This document shows positions 41,069 through 51,400 of a stretch of 64,000 nucleotides of DNA, one piece after another. Source of the stretch: Emiliania huxleyi CCMP1516 (lineage: Eukaryota > Haptophyta > Isochrysidales > Noelaerhabdaceae); assembly GCF_000372725.1 (NCBI RefSeq), contig NW_005198017.1, positions 296,286 through 360,285 on the forward strand, in the 5' to 3' direction. Numbering within the stretch: the stretch's first letter is position 1; each line of letters starts with the position of its first letter. The notes beneath the pieces are model-generated. The model was not told the origin of the DNA and made no database searches. It worked only from the letters and a program-made list of their open reading frames with translations. A program made the translations under genes and the position numbers.

Positions 41069-41957
41069 ACGGCAATGCACTCTGCTCCGTGCACAATGCC
41101 GCTCTCCCCGCATGCTAGCTCGTTCACCGTCTGCCACGCCACGGCGGTTAGGAGCCGCCCGTCCCTCCCCTGCGAGCAGAGGTGGCTTGGAGGGCGCTCC
41201 ACCACCCATGCTCTCGCGCGGCAATAAGGTCAATCTCATGTACATCTCAGCGCCACTGCGCAGCGGCAGAGAAGGACATTGCGTGCCAGGAAGGATGCTG
41301 CCCGCCCCGCACCCGAGAACGTGTGGTGGTCGTGTACGACAGCAATCTGTCGATCGAGTGCACCGCCGCCTCGCCGCAGCCGCTGATCCTGATGCCTGCT
41401 CACCCACAATGAGCACCAGACCTCGTTTGCAGTTTCACAGCGACATTCCGCTGCTAACAACATACCTAAAACCGCGATATCGCGTGCTAATAATCTTTGT
41501 AAATCGAGTCACGCACATTTCCTTTCATCGGCACCTTGAAAGGAGCACCAAGTCACTCAGAGCACAGAGGAGCCTGCGCCTGCTCACCCAGCTTGATGCC
41601 GCACCTGGTACCCAACCCGCCCCTCACGCCACCCAACCATCGCGACGACGCCCTCAACCATCGCGATGACGCCCTGGAGGATGATGAGGCGCCAGCCACG
41701 TGGCAAATGTAGCGCTACGAGTCTGCGGCCGCCGGCAAGGCTGCGCGGCTTGAGAAAGGCTACCGACGGCGACCGTGCGCCGTTGAAGGAGTGGGAGGCG
41801 CGCGCTCACACGCTCCTCCCCCTTTACATAGCGAGAGACGCCGGCAGTGAGCTGCTCTTAGTCCTGCACCCTCGGCAGTGAGCTGCTCTTAGTCCTGCAC
41901 GCCACCCTCGGTCGTGAGAGCTGCTTTTGAGTCCGGCACCCTTCCGTTGCTTGGCAG

Positions 41958-42251
41958 GCGCCGCCTTGGTACGGACTTCCCGGCGAGTGCCTCTACGATG
42001 GGTTGTACTCGAGCCTCTGCACGTGGAGCTACTTTGCTGCAGCCTATTGCCGATCGACGTGCTGCAAGGACAACTCTGATTGGTACGGCCCCCTGGTCGG
42101 CGGGCGCCAGCAGCGCTACGCGCGATTCATGGCTTGGTACTACACTGATCGGCCCGGGACTACACTCCTCTGCTGCAAGGGCGCGCCGTGCATCCGGCCG
42201 CTCGCCCAGACCGTGTACTGGTCGCGCTACGCTCACGGAGATGTAATTTGA
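41958..42251 (+). CDS. Cys-rich terminal exon of an unknown protein
   Basis: Follows an acceptor (TGCTTGGCAG) and stays open for 97 codons to TGA at 42249-42251. Aromatic and Cys-rich: PPWYGLPGECLYDGLYSSLC, CRSTCCKDNSDWYG, TTLLCCKGAPCIRP. The pattern suggests a disulfide-rich secreted domain. Upstream exons were not found. Confidence 0.4.
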   Translation, partial: APPWYGLPGECLYDGLYSSLCTWSYFAAAYCRSTCCKDNSDWYGPLVGGRQQRYARFMAWYYTDRPGTTLLCCKGAPCIRPLAQTVYWSRYAHGDVI

Positions 42252-42380
42252 GGTGCTCACAGGTTGGCAATCAAAAGTGACTGTGCTGCTTGTGACATTT
42301 TGCTTGTGTCTAGACTCTAGTGTGTCCACATGCCCAGAGGAGGGGCGACTGCTTGGTAACATATGTGTTCACATCTATCA

Positions 42381-42402
42381 CAACAACAACAACAACAACA
42401 AC
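42381..42402. repeat. (CAA)n microsatellite
   Basis: Seven units of CAA. Confidence 0.95.
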
Positions 42403-42574
42403 ATGTGCATGCACATGTCTTTACGCCCGTCGATCCGCATGCACATGCACATGCCATGCACGTGCACATGGACGCCTAGACCAAGGTGCAGACCGCACGA
42501 TCCCCGCTCCTCCTCCTCTCCACCCCCAGGCCGGCCTCCAGCGTGGACCGTGGTGACTCGCGAATCGTGCACGC

Positions 42575-42662
42575 CGAAGAAAGAAAGAAAAAAGCGGTGA
42601 GGAGGGGAGGACGGCACGCCGCCACCACACAGGGATTTTAAGGAGAGGAGTGTCTTACTAGC
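42575..42662 (+). repeat. Dispersed repeat A, copy
   Basis: GAAAGAAAGAAAAAAG run, then GGACGGCACGCCGCCACCAC and a variant 3' end. Confidence 0.9.
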
Positions 42663-42739
42663 CGTCGACCGCATAATTCTTTTGACCGCGCAAGATGTAA
42701 AGGGTGGCTATATACGAGCGTCACTTTGTACCCACCCCC

Positions 42740-43510
42740 CCTACTTCGTGGGGACCCCCCCGCCGGTCGGTGGTCTGCCCCCAAGGTGGACCGGACCCCC
42801 CCTCCGGTCGGTCGCTCTCTCGGCGGCGGGAGGTGTGACGACCGACCCCTCCCGCGGTCCGTGTCCTTGCCGTGAGCCCCCTCAACGCTCTCTCCCCCTC
42901 CTTCTTAGCGAATCCAACCGCCACAGGCTTCGAAATCGCCGGTTTTCGCTATGCAAACTAGTTATACGCAACGAAGGAGGCTCGAGCCAGCCCGACTCAC
43001 ATACGTGTATGTGGAGCATCCACGCGGCGTAGGTAGGCATGATTGTGCTTGCCGTCGCTCTGTACAATCTCTGTGGCAGCCGCTCCAGTTCTACACAGTA
43101 CGCACGCATCGTCCCTTCCGATGACTACACTTGCCAGCGCAGAATTGTGATCGAGCGCACATCGCCTCCGCCCTCACCGCACACTGGGCTCATCGGCTCG
43201 ACGTGGGCGGGGACATTGATGAGCTTGTGTTCCGACCCAACCCTGAGCTTCTCTAGAGCGCAGCCGCTCCGGACGAGGGGTGATTACACGGGGGGAGAGG
43301 GCGCTTGTGCCTCTAGTATTTCGAGAGACTAATTTATTCACAGCTGCGGCGAGCGTGTGCGGTGTGACACCCACGAGCCAACCTGACCGACCCCCCCCCC
43401 CCCCCCTCGGTCTGCGCTCCGACCGACCGGACCCCCCCTCCGGTCTGCGGTCTTCCGCGGCCGTCGACCGGACCCCCCCCTGCGGTCGGTCGGTCTGCGC
43501 TGGGCGCTCA
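42740..43510. repeat. GACCGGACCCCCCCTCCGGTC-type repeats
   Basis: Two clusters (about 42740-42870 and 43380-43505) contain several copies of ACCGGACCCCCCCTCCGGTC, which is self-complementary at its ends. A C run lies at 43389-43405. The intervening and following sequence to 44204 has short frames only (for example 43841-44131, acidic, unrecognised). Confidence 0.7.
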
Positions 43511-44204
43511 AACCACGAAGTCGACCTGTTCACTACAAGATGACGCTCGTTAAGGGCTCTGCTCGCAAGGCGCCCGCGTCGCAGACGCGGTACCATTGAC
43601 AAATCTGCAATATACCCCCACACGAGCAAATAGCAAAATCCGAATACCGTGGCGAAACCATGTGATCTGGGACGCAAGGGTGCCAAGACATCCGTAAAAT
43701 TGAAGCCAAGATCGTCCGCCAAATCCGTGCTTTCGGCGCACTTGAGGGGAAGCCGCTGATCGAGCCCAGCGTGCCCGCGGGGCCGCCTCCCGCGCAGCAC
43801 CGCCGCTGGGGACGACACGCTGCGGAATCGGATCGAGCCCATGGGGGTGGAGGGCGCAGTCGACGAATGGGAGGAGGAGGGTGCAGTCGACATTGGCGTG
43901 TCTGACTCAGAGGAGGAGTTGGAGGTGCTCCGGCAACCTAACCTGATTCAGAAGCTCGCCGACGTTGTCACTCAACGTGCGTCATGCGTGACCGAGCTTG
44001 AGGGAGGAGCTCAGCTAACGATTTGGCCGGCCACCCTACGCCGCCGCCCATACCCGCCAGCACCCACAAAGCGCCTGCTCTACTATCCCGTACCACCCGC
44101 TCCACTTTCCATCCACGGATCATGCCCGTGATAGCACCATCACTGCCGCCGTCCTGGTTTTGAACGTGGCAGCTGACTCTAGGAACTTGGTAGTGATGAC
44201 CCCC

Positions 44205-44424
44205 CCTGAGTGCCCTGTGTCCGACCCCTTTTGCGCAGCAACACCTTAAACTTTTAGGGGGCCCTCCAAATTCGGGTCGGAGCGTAGCGGGAGTGGGCCC
44301 CGAGTTTGTTTGAAAAAGGGCGACGGACGCTTGCGTCCTAGCCTCCAACAACGCCTCCCCGGCGCAGAGGGGCCCCCGGAGGGATGCACAACCGCTCCAC
44401 GCCACGCCGCTTGCGGCGGTCCTC
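44205..44424 (-). repeat. Dispersed repeat E, copy 2 (reverse)
   Basis: Reverse complement of 18938-19155, with about 95% identity by eye. It is directly followed by GCACTTGGAGCACTTGGAGC (44442-44470) and a C run. Confidence 0.9.
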
Positions 44425-44587
44425 TTCCCAGCTGAGTGCCTGCACTTGGAGCACTTGGAGCACTTGGACCTGCGTTATTCTTACGGCCACAGGCCGAACC
44501 CCCCCCCCCCCCCCCCGATGACGACCTCCGCCACACTCACGTCTCGCCAACACGCTCCTCCAGCCGTCCACGTGGCGGACAGACTTG

Positions 44588-46851
44588 ATGACGTCCTCGC
44601 CTTCCCTCATCCTCGACCACCGCAGGCAGAACTTCGGCAACGAGGCTGCAGTCGCCGAGGCCGAGGCATCGCTCCTCGTCCACGCCTTTGAGGGCGGCGC
44701 CTCAGTGTCGCCCCGGGATGCGGCGGCGGCGCTGGTGAGGGACGGCCTTGCTGTTGTCGACGCTGTGGTGCTGCAATCTGCCGCCGCGCGCCTGCGCCAG
44801 CACGTCGACTCGCGGCTCTCAGACGTCTGCGGCGCGACTCCTCCCGATGGAGAGCCGCTCCTCGGCCAGATCATGTGCCGCCGCAACCGTTGGGACCTAA
44901 AGCTCGACCTGTCCGAGCACCCCGTCGCCGAGGCGCTGCGGCAGCTTCTGGACGCGCTCGGGCCCGCGCTCGTCGCGGCGCTGGGTCGCGGCGCGCAGCT
45001 CTTTGAGCTCGGCGCCCTCGTGGCGGATGCGGGAGCGCCACGCCAGCCGGTGCATCCGGACACACCCTACTCGCGGAGCATTTCTGTGGCGACGTGCATG
45101 CTCGCGCTGCAGGACGTGGACCTGTCGATGGGGCCGACCCACTTCCTGCCTCGCACGCACACGGAGAGGGAGCGGTCCGCCTCGTGGGGCCGCGACCCGA
45201 CGGACGACGACGAGATTGCAGCGGCGCTGGAGAGCTCGTCGACACGCATCCCCGCTGCTGCGCTGCGGCGACGCGGTGTGAATGGGGCCTCTCTTCACCA
45301 CGAGAGGCGTGAGCAGGCATCCCGCTGCTCCGCTGTGGCGACGCGCTGCTCTTCGACGCGAGGACGCTGCACTGCGGCGGCGCACACGTCGGCAAGCGCG
45401 GCGCGCGGCGCATCCTCTTCTACGCGTCGTTCCGCGCCAGCTGGGCCGCGGGCGACTGGCGAGGGGCTGGGTTCGAGCAGCCAGGCACGCTGCTCGACCG
45501 GCTCCGGGGCCGGTACCACCTCTCCCGCTCGGGCGTCCTGGTGGCCGCCGCGCCTCCACTCCGCAAGCGAGTGGCCTCTCTCCTCTCAGCGACTGTCGCG
45601 TGCGCGTTCGGCGTGGGCGTGGGCGCGCCTCGGCGTGGGCGTGAGCGCGCCTCGGCGTGGGCGTGCTGCCTCCTCCCACTCTGGCGGTGGCTGGTGCTGG
45701 CCGCGAGGAGAGCGCTCCTCCTCGCCCCCCTCTCGAGGAGGCCCGACGACCACTACTCGCTCCTCGAGCGGCGCAGGGGCCTCGAGGTACGGGTGCCCAC
45801 GCGGCGCGGGGGCGCCGCCGCGCGCTTCGAACGGATCGGCATCCGCGACGGCCTCCTGACCGAGCAGCTGTGCGGCGAGGTGGTGGAGCGGGCGAGTGCG
45901 GCGGGCGTGCCGTGGCGCACCGACCGGCATGAGCTCGCTGCGACGACCGATCTCGAGCTGGACGGCGTGGAGGGCCTGGACGCTGGGCGAGAGGCTTGTG
46001 CAGGGCGGGCCTGCGGCGGGGAGGACGGTCCAAATGGTGGCTGGCTCGAGAGACTCGAGGCCGCTCTGGACGCGTCCGGTGCGACCGGACCCTCCCCTGC
46101 CCGAGCGCCTCCTCCACCCACCCACCCTCCTCTTCCCACGGCCCCCTGACTCGCACCCTGCCTCGCCGCCACCCGCCTGCCTCGCCGCCACCGGCCCGCG
46201 TGCACAGGTGCGATCGAGACGATCCTGCAAGACATCTCAAGCCTGTACGCCGTGGCTCGGGAGTACCTGGTGCTCCGCGAGATTTTCCTCGTGCGCTACT
46301 CGGCGCTGGCTGGGCACCAGCGGGCGCTCCCTTCCCACCGAGACTCGAACTGGTTCTCCTTCGTGGTTGCGCTCAACAGCACAGCCTCCTTTGAGGGTGG
46401 CGGGACGTGCCTCCGAGACGCCCCACCCATCTGCGTCCCCGCGGGGTGCTGTCTCACCTTCGTGGGCGCGCAGCGCCATGCGGCTGCGGCCGTCACGGGG
46501 GGCACGCGATTCGTGCTCGCCGGCTTTGTTGATTTGCGTGCGCCGCTGCGGACGCGGGCGCTCTGCACCAGACAGATGCACGCCATCGACCCGCGTTTCG
46601 TCTGCTCCTCTTGTCGCGCCTTCCGGCGGCCATACTTGCGAGCGAATGTGCGCTTCCTGGAGCGCTGCGCGGGCGGCGGGCGGCGGGGCCGGGCGCTGCT
46701 AGAGCTGATCGCCTCAAGACGCCTGGCCACAGCTGCGGATTTGGACCTCACGCCCATCGAGGAGGCTTGCCGCCGCCATCTCGCAGGCGAGGGCACGGCG
46801 CTCGACCCACTGATGAGCAAATTTGTTGCGCGAGTGTTGGAGCGCGGTTAA
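44588..46851 (+). CDS. Double 2OG-Fe(II) dioxygenase: PhyH-like domain fused to prolyl-4-hydroxylase-like domain
   Basis: Exons 44588-45245, 45317-46078 and 46208-46851 give 687 aa. The N-terminal half is PhyH-like: LVRDGLAVVDAVVL, the metal motif His-156/Asp-158 in QPVHPDTPYS, MGPTHFLPRTHTE, then LFDARTLHCGGAHVG with the distal His and RGARRILFYASF. A hydrophobic stretch (LLPLWRWLVLAARRALLL) separates the halves. The C-terminal half is P4H-like: LPSHRDSNWFSFVVALN (H-x-D), FEGGGTCL, CLTFVGAQRHAAAAV (distal His) and TGGTRFVLAGFVDL (2OG Arg). The first intron has alternative in-frame donors: GC at 45246, or GT at 45276, which adds 10 codons. The second is GT-AG. Both iron sites look intact, so two oxidations in one protein are possible; substrates are unknown. 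Confidence 0.8.
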
Positions 46852-47291
46852 ACAAAGAATAATTCTCGGGTCCGTTTGCGCGTTGGCCTCTTTGTAGGGA
46901 AGAGTGTTTTTCCCTTTTTCGGACACCCGTCAAGACGCCTGCTGGGGGCAGCTTCGTCGAAGCCGTCTGTGCTCCCCACTTGTCAACAGCAGGCGCTGGA
47001 AACACCGATGTGAATCCTGAGATCCCAAGCTAGTGTGGAGGCGGACAGCCACGTCGCGCCACCTTTGCAGGGGTTTGCAGGCGAGGGGGAGGGGCAGGGG
47101 GCGCATCGGCCATTTCGGCGCGGAGAGGGCTTGGCACAGGGTTGGACACTTGGAGCACTTGGAGTGCAGTCGGCAACCTCATCACATCCAGGGCCAGGGA
47201 GCTAAGAAGCGCACCCAGCGAGCCCCACGAGCGGCTTTTTTTGTGGCACGAAGATTGGTCGTTACGGCTCGCGCCCGCCCGATTGAGCCGT
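46852..47291. other. Intergenic with repeat F fragment at 47146-47222
   Basis: 47146-47222 (CACTTGGAGCACTTGGAGTG, then CACATCCAGGGCC and GAAGCGCACCCAGCG) matches the repeat F end at 62837-62912. It lies directly upstream of the GTPase start. Confidence 0.85.
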
Positions 47292-48025
47292 ATGCCCGGC
47301 ATTGGGTCGGACTCCTTCCACTTCTCTTTTTCCCTCTGCGTGCTCGGCGAGACGGGCGTGGGCAAGAGTCAGCTGGTCGCATGCACGCTCCCTGACCCGC
47401 CGCGCGAGCTGGATTCGGGTGACAGCCTCGCTGACCACGGCATTCGGACCAGGGCGCACACATACGAGTCACGCGGGGCCCGATACCAGATACTGATGTG
47501 GGAAGTGCCGGGCGCGCCACGATACATGGAGATGGCGCCGCGGTACGTCGCGATGGCCGCGGGGCTGGTGCTTGTCTTTGATCGCTCACGCCGAGCGACC
47601 TTTGACCGAGTCTCCCTCTGGCTCAAGGTGCAGTACCCCACTCGTCGAGCTGCATAGATCGACCCCGTTAGTATCGCGCGGACGAGGGAACGCTTAGCAC
47701 CGCTCAGGATGCCATCTTGCCACAGGCGGCAGACTCATCCAGCCCCGATCTGCCAAAAGTGCTCATCGGCAACAAGTCTGACAAGACGGAAGAGGTGTCT
47801 TCGGCAGAGGCGAACCTGATTGCGCAGCAGATCGGCTGCCCGTACTTCGAGACCACCGCAACCGAAAATCTGAAGGTTGCCGACGCGTTCTCTACACTCA
47901 TTGCGCAAGTCATTGCTCGGATACCAAACCCACCGGAGCCGTCTCTGCTACTGCGGAAGCGGGTGCAGATTGGCAAGCAGCTCGCCGACAACAAAGCGTT
48001 CCGGGCGGCCCTCTTCGATATGTAG
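47292..48025 (+). CDS. Rab-like small GTPase, divergent
   Basis: Two exons, 47292-47627 and 47726-48025 (GT-AG, CTCAAG|GTGCAG), give 211 aa. The P-loop is LGETGVGKSQL, and the NKxD base-recognition motif is in VLIGNKSDKTEE. The ETTATEN segment takes the place of the usual ETSAK. The switch II region reads LMWEVPGAPRYMEM, where the canonical DxxGQE is EVPGAP. So the Mg-binding Asp is replaced by Glu and the catalytic Gln by Ala. The C-terminus (RAALFDM) has no Cys for prenylation. This suggests a Rab-related protein that binds GTP but hydrolyses it slowly and is not lipid-anchored. The 5' flank is a repeat F fragment. Confidence 0.8.
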
Positions 48026-48237
48026 CGCGCGATGATCACGTAGTGAGTCGGTGTGCGATATACATAATCATAGTCGTCTCGTGAAGTCGGCCCTTCGTTC
48101 GAGGTTGTGCTCAAACCCCTGCCTAGACGAATACAGCTAAAGAGTACCCGGGGCTCCCCCTCCGCGTGAGGGCCCGTGATCATCTTTAGCGTACTCTATA
48201 GCGTGTACCATGCGGTTATGAGCTGCGCTTCTTTTTT

Positions 48238-48290
48238 CGGTGTACCTGTGGTAGTGCCAGTGCGCGCCAGTCCCGCGCCTAGTGTTGCGA
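48238..48290 (-). repeat. Dispersed repeat B, reverse copy
   Basis: Reverse complement of the repeat B core (GTGTACCTGTGGTAGTGCCA, GTGCGCGCCAGTCCCG). Confidence 0.85.
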
Positions 48291-48412
48291 GAGCCTCGAT
48301 ATGTTCTTTTTTTCGTTTCGTTCCACACTTCCTGAAAAATTAGCCTGTCGTCCGTCGGCCGAAGCCAAACTCTGCATCTCGGGGTCTAACGGCGGGAGCC
48401 GCCCCTTCGCAC

Positions 48413-51400
48413 ATGGCAACGAAGGGGCCAGACAAACCATATCCAACTCAAGCTCACTTGAAAAAATTATGGGATCGGAACAGCTACAAGCCCAGAAAAT
48501 ATGTTGAAGCTCAGGCTAAGACAGCGGGGCGGTCGCTGAGTCGCGGGGTGGTTGCGGCGGCTGCCGCGACGACGGTGGACAGCAGCGACGAAGAGGAGTT
48601 GGGAGTTGAGGGGCAGGCAAACCTCTTCGCACCCTCGTCGGAAGTTGGCGAGTCGACGAACAAGCTGACCCTCATGATGTCAACAGACAAAAAGGAGACG
48701 AATATGCTCGGCAGCGGACAAGACCCAAACCAGCAAATCGGCTTTCTGCCCGAGATCATGAGCATGTCCCAGATCGGCAACACCATGCTCGACCGAGTCA
48801 ACATCTTCTCCAAGAGCTCGGAGTCTTACCTTCCCGACTGGCTGGCCGACAAGACGAACCCGGCAAAGTGCCTCAAGCAGATGGGATTCAGGCCAAAGAT
48901 GCCTATCGCATGCATCAACTCGATGGGCGGCTGCCAGCTAGAGGTGCTGGAGTCCACCCTCCGGCCCAAGTGGGTGGGAGGGAAGGTGGTGCTGGACCTG
49001 CCTATGGTGACCGAGGGATTTCTCACGAACCAGTTCAGCATGTACACCGGCTCCGCGTGGAAGAGCAAGATGAAGGACATCCTCGACCAGACGGAGGACA
49101 ACGTCTTGACGCAAGACGAGCTGCGAGGCTTCATCGAGGCACACGACAGCCTAAAGAAGGACGCGGACGTGCAGAGCTGCCTAAAGCAGATCGAGTCGAG
49201 CGGGGCGACCGATGATGCCATGCTCAGCTTGCTCGAGCCGGTGAAAGGACAACTCATCCAGGCGGCGACGGAGGAGCAGTTTGACCAAGGCGGAATCAGC
49301 GAGTACACTGTCTATGCGCAGGCCGTGTACGCGCAGCACATGGAGATGGTTGACGGCTGGAAAGACCCGAGCGGTATCAAGGTGCGGCCTGTCGAGGAGC
49401 CAAACAGCCTGGACACTATCATGGCCATGTCGGACTTGCCGATCATCAAGGACGTGTCGGCCCTGATGGGGCCGATCCTGGCGCCGTTGGTCGAGTTTGG
49501 GTACGAGCCGGGCAAGAACATCCGCGCATTCCCGTACGACTGGCGCGCGGCACTCTCCAAGCTGGAAGCGCGCGACAAGTACTTTTCGCGGATGGTGGAC
49601 GGCATCGAGAGTATGGTAAAGAGCAACGGCCAGAAGTGCGTCGTGATGAGCCACTCGATGGGCGGGCGCATCGCGCTGTACTTTTTTCACTGGATGACCG
49701 ACTCATCGTTCGGCAAGAGCAAGGGCGGCAAGCAGTGGCTCGACGAGTATATTCACTCGTTTGTGCCCATCGCGTCGCCGAATCTAGGGGCGGCGAGCGG
49801 CTCGATCCAGCACATCTTCCCCGGCACCGTCATGGGCTTGTGTCCGGCGGTGCTGAACGCCGCCGACGGCCTGGCGATGATTCGCTCGATGGCCTCCATC
49901 TGCTCGCTGTGGGGGTCGGGTAAGAATCTCATGTACACCGCAGGCTCACACTACTTCTTCACGCGCAAGCAAGGCGCCTTCCACATCGAGCTGCTCAGCG
50001 CCACGTACGACGAGAGCGTCACAGGCGACACCTATGTCAAGTTGGAGGTGGCCGGAAAGTCGGTCGTACTCAAGTCCTCCACGAAAAAGGGCCCGACTCC
50101 GACCTTCGGCAACATATTTCAGTTCTCCTGGGAGGAGGGACCGGACGATGCCGAGAACCGGACGCTGCACATCAAGTTCCTCCAGAAGCGGGGCCTCACC
50201 GGGCTCAGGGACCACGTCTTTGCCGAGACGCACCTCGCCTTCTCCAACACGCCGGAAGGCGGCGTCACGGCGATCAGCGTGGGCGCCCTCGACGACTCGG
50301 TTAAGCTGTACTCAGCCCCCGGCTCGTGGTCGTTGCTCGACGGCGTGGCGGTGGGCGACTCGGTCAAGCTCAAGATGCGCGTCAAGTGGATCCCCTCGAA
50401 TGCGCCAGTCCCCAAGTTTTACGAGATGAGCGCCTCGTACAGCTTTGCGACGCACAGCAGCTGGTGCACGGGCTTGGGCGGCTCAGGCGACGAGGGCACG
50501 TCGGAGGAGAAGCAGCAGCTTCTGAAGGAGGCGGGGATCACAGAGTGGGTGCCGAGCGGCAAGCACGAGTACGACGCCCGCTCCTTTGGCGACATGCTCG
50601 CCTTGGAGGAGCTGCCCGCCCTCCACGCGCAGCTGACGGACCTGTGCGCAAAGGACCTGATCTTCAGAAAGACGGCCGATGGGCTGGCGCCAGCCCTCAA
50701 GCTCGTGCTGCCCATCTACGGCTGCGAGGTGGACACCGACATCGGTCTCGTGATGACGAGGAAGGACGCGGTTTGGGAGGCGGGCCAGCGCCTCAACTAC
50801 TTCGAGGAGGACCACGAGGCGGAGATGCACACACCGGGGTACAAGATTGTCAAGGGGACAGTGCGAGAGGTGCCCGGCGAGTGCCCCCAGGCGAGCGATA
50901 CGGAGGGCAAGAAGTTTGGTGAGCTGTTTCGGTCGGGCGACGGCACTGTCCCGTACTGGAGCAATCGCTCACCCGAGAAGTGGGCGAAGGACGGGTGTCA
51001 GGTCAACATCATCGAGGTCAAGGGCGCCGGCCACCGCACGATCAATGAGCAGGCCGCCGCCCACTTCTCTGTGATCATGCACGTTGCGGACGAGCCCGAC
51101 GTCACCCTGAGGGTCGAGGAGCTGCTGATTACGGACCCGTTCGACAAAGTCGCCGCGAAGAAGAACCCGTACGACAAGAAAAAGATGTCGCCCACCCAGG
51201 TGGGAACCTTTTTGGGGCAGACCAGCAGCGCGGACGCGCTCAAGGTCTACGTGAGGGTGGACTTTGGCGGGCAAAAGGTGGAGACAGCGGCGGTCTTGAT
51301 GGACCAGTGCACGGGAAGGGTCCCGGCCGAGCAGCTCTTCGGGTCGACACGGGAGTTTGTCTTTGACCCCACCTATCAGGTCGAGGCAACGGTCAAGGTC

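Noticed and set aside
43841-44131. Acidic 96-codon open frame as a gene
   Set aside because: No acceptor/donor context, no recognisable fold, and it is surrounded by repeats. Left uncalled.
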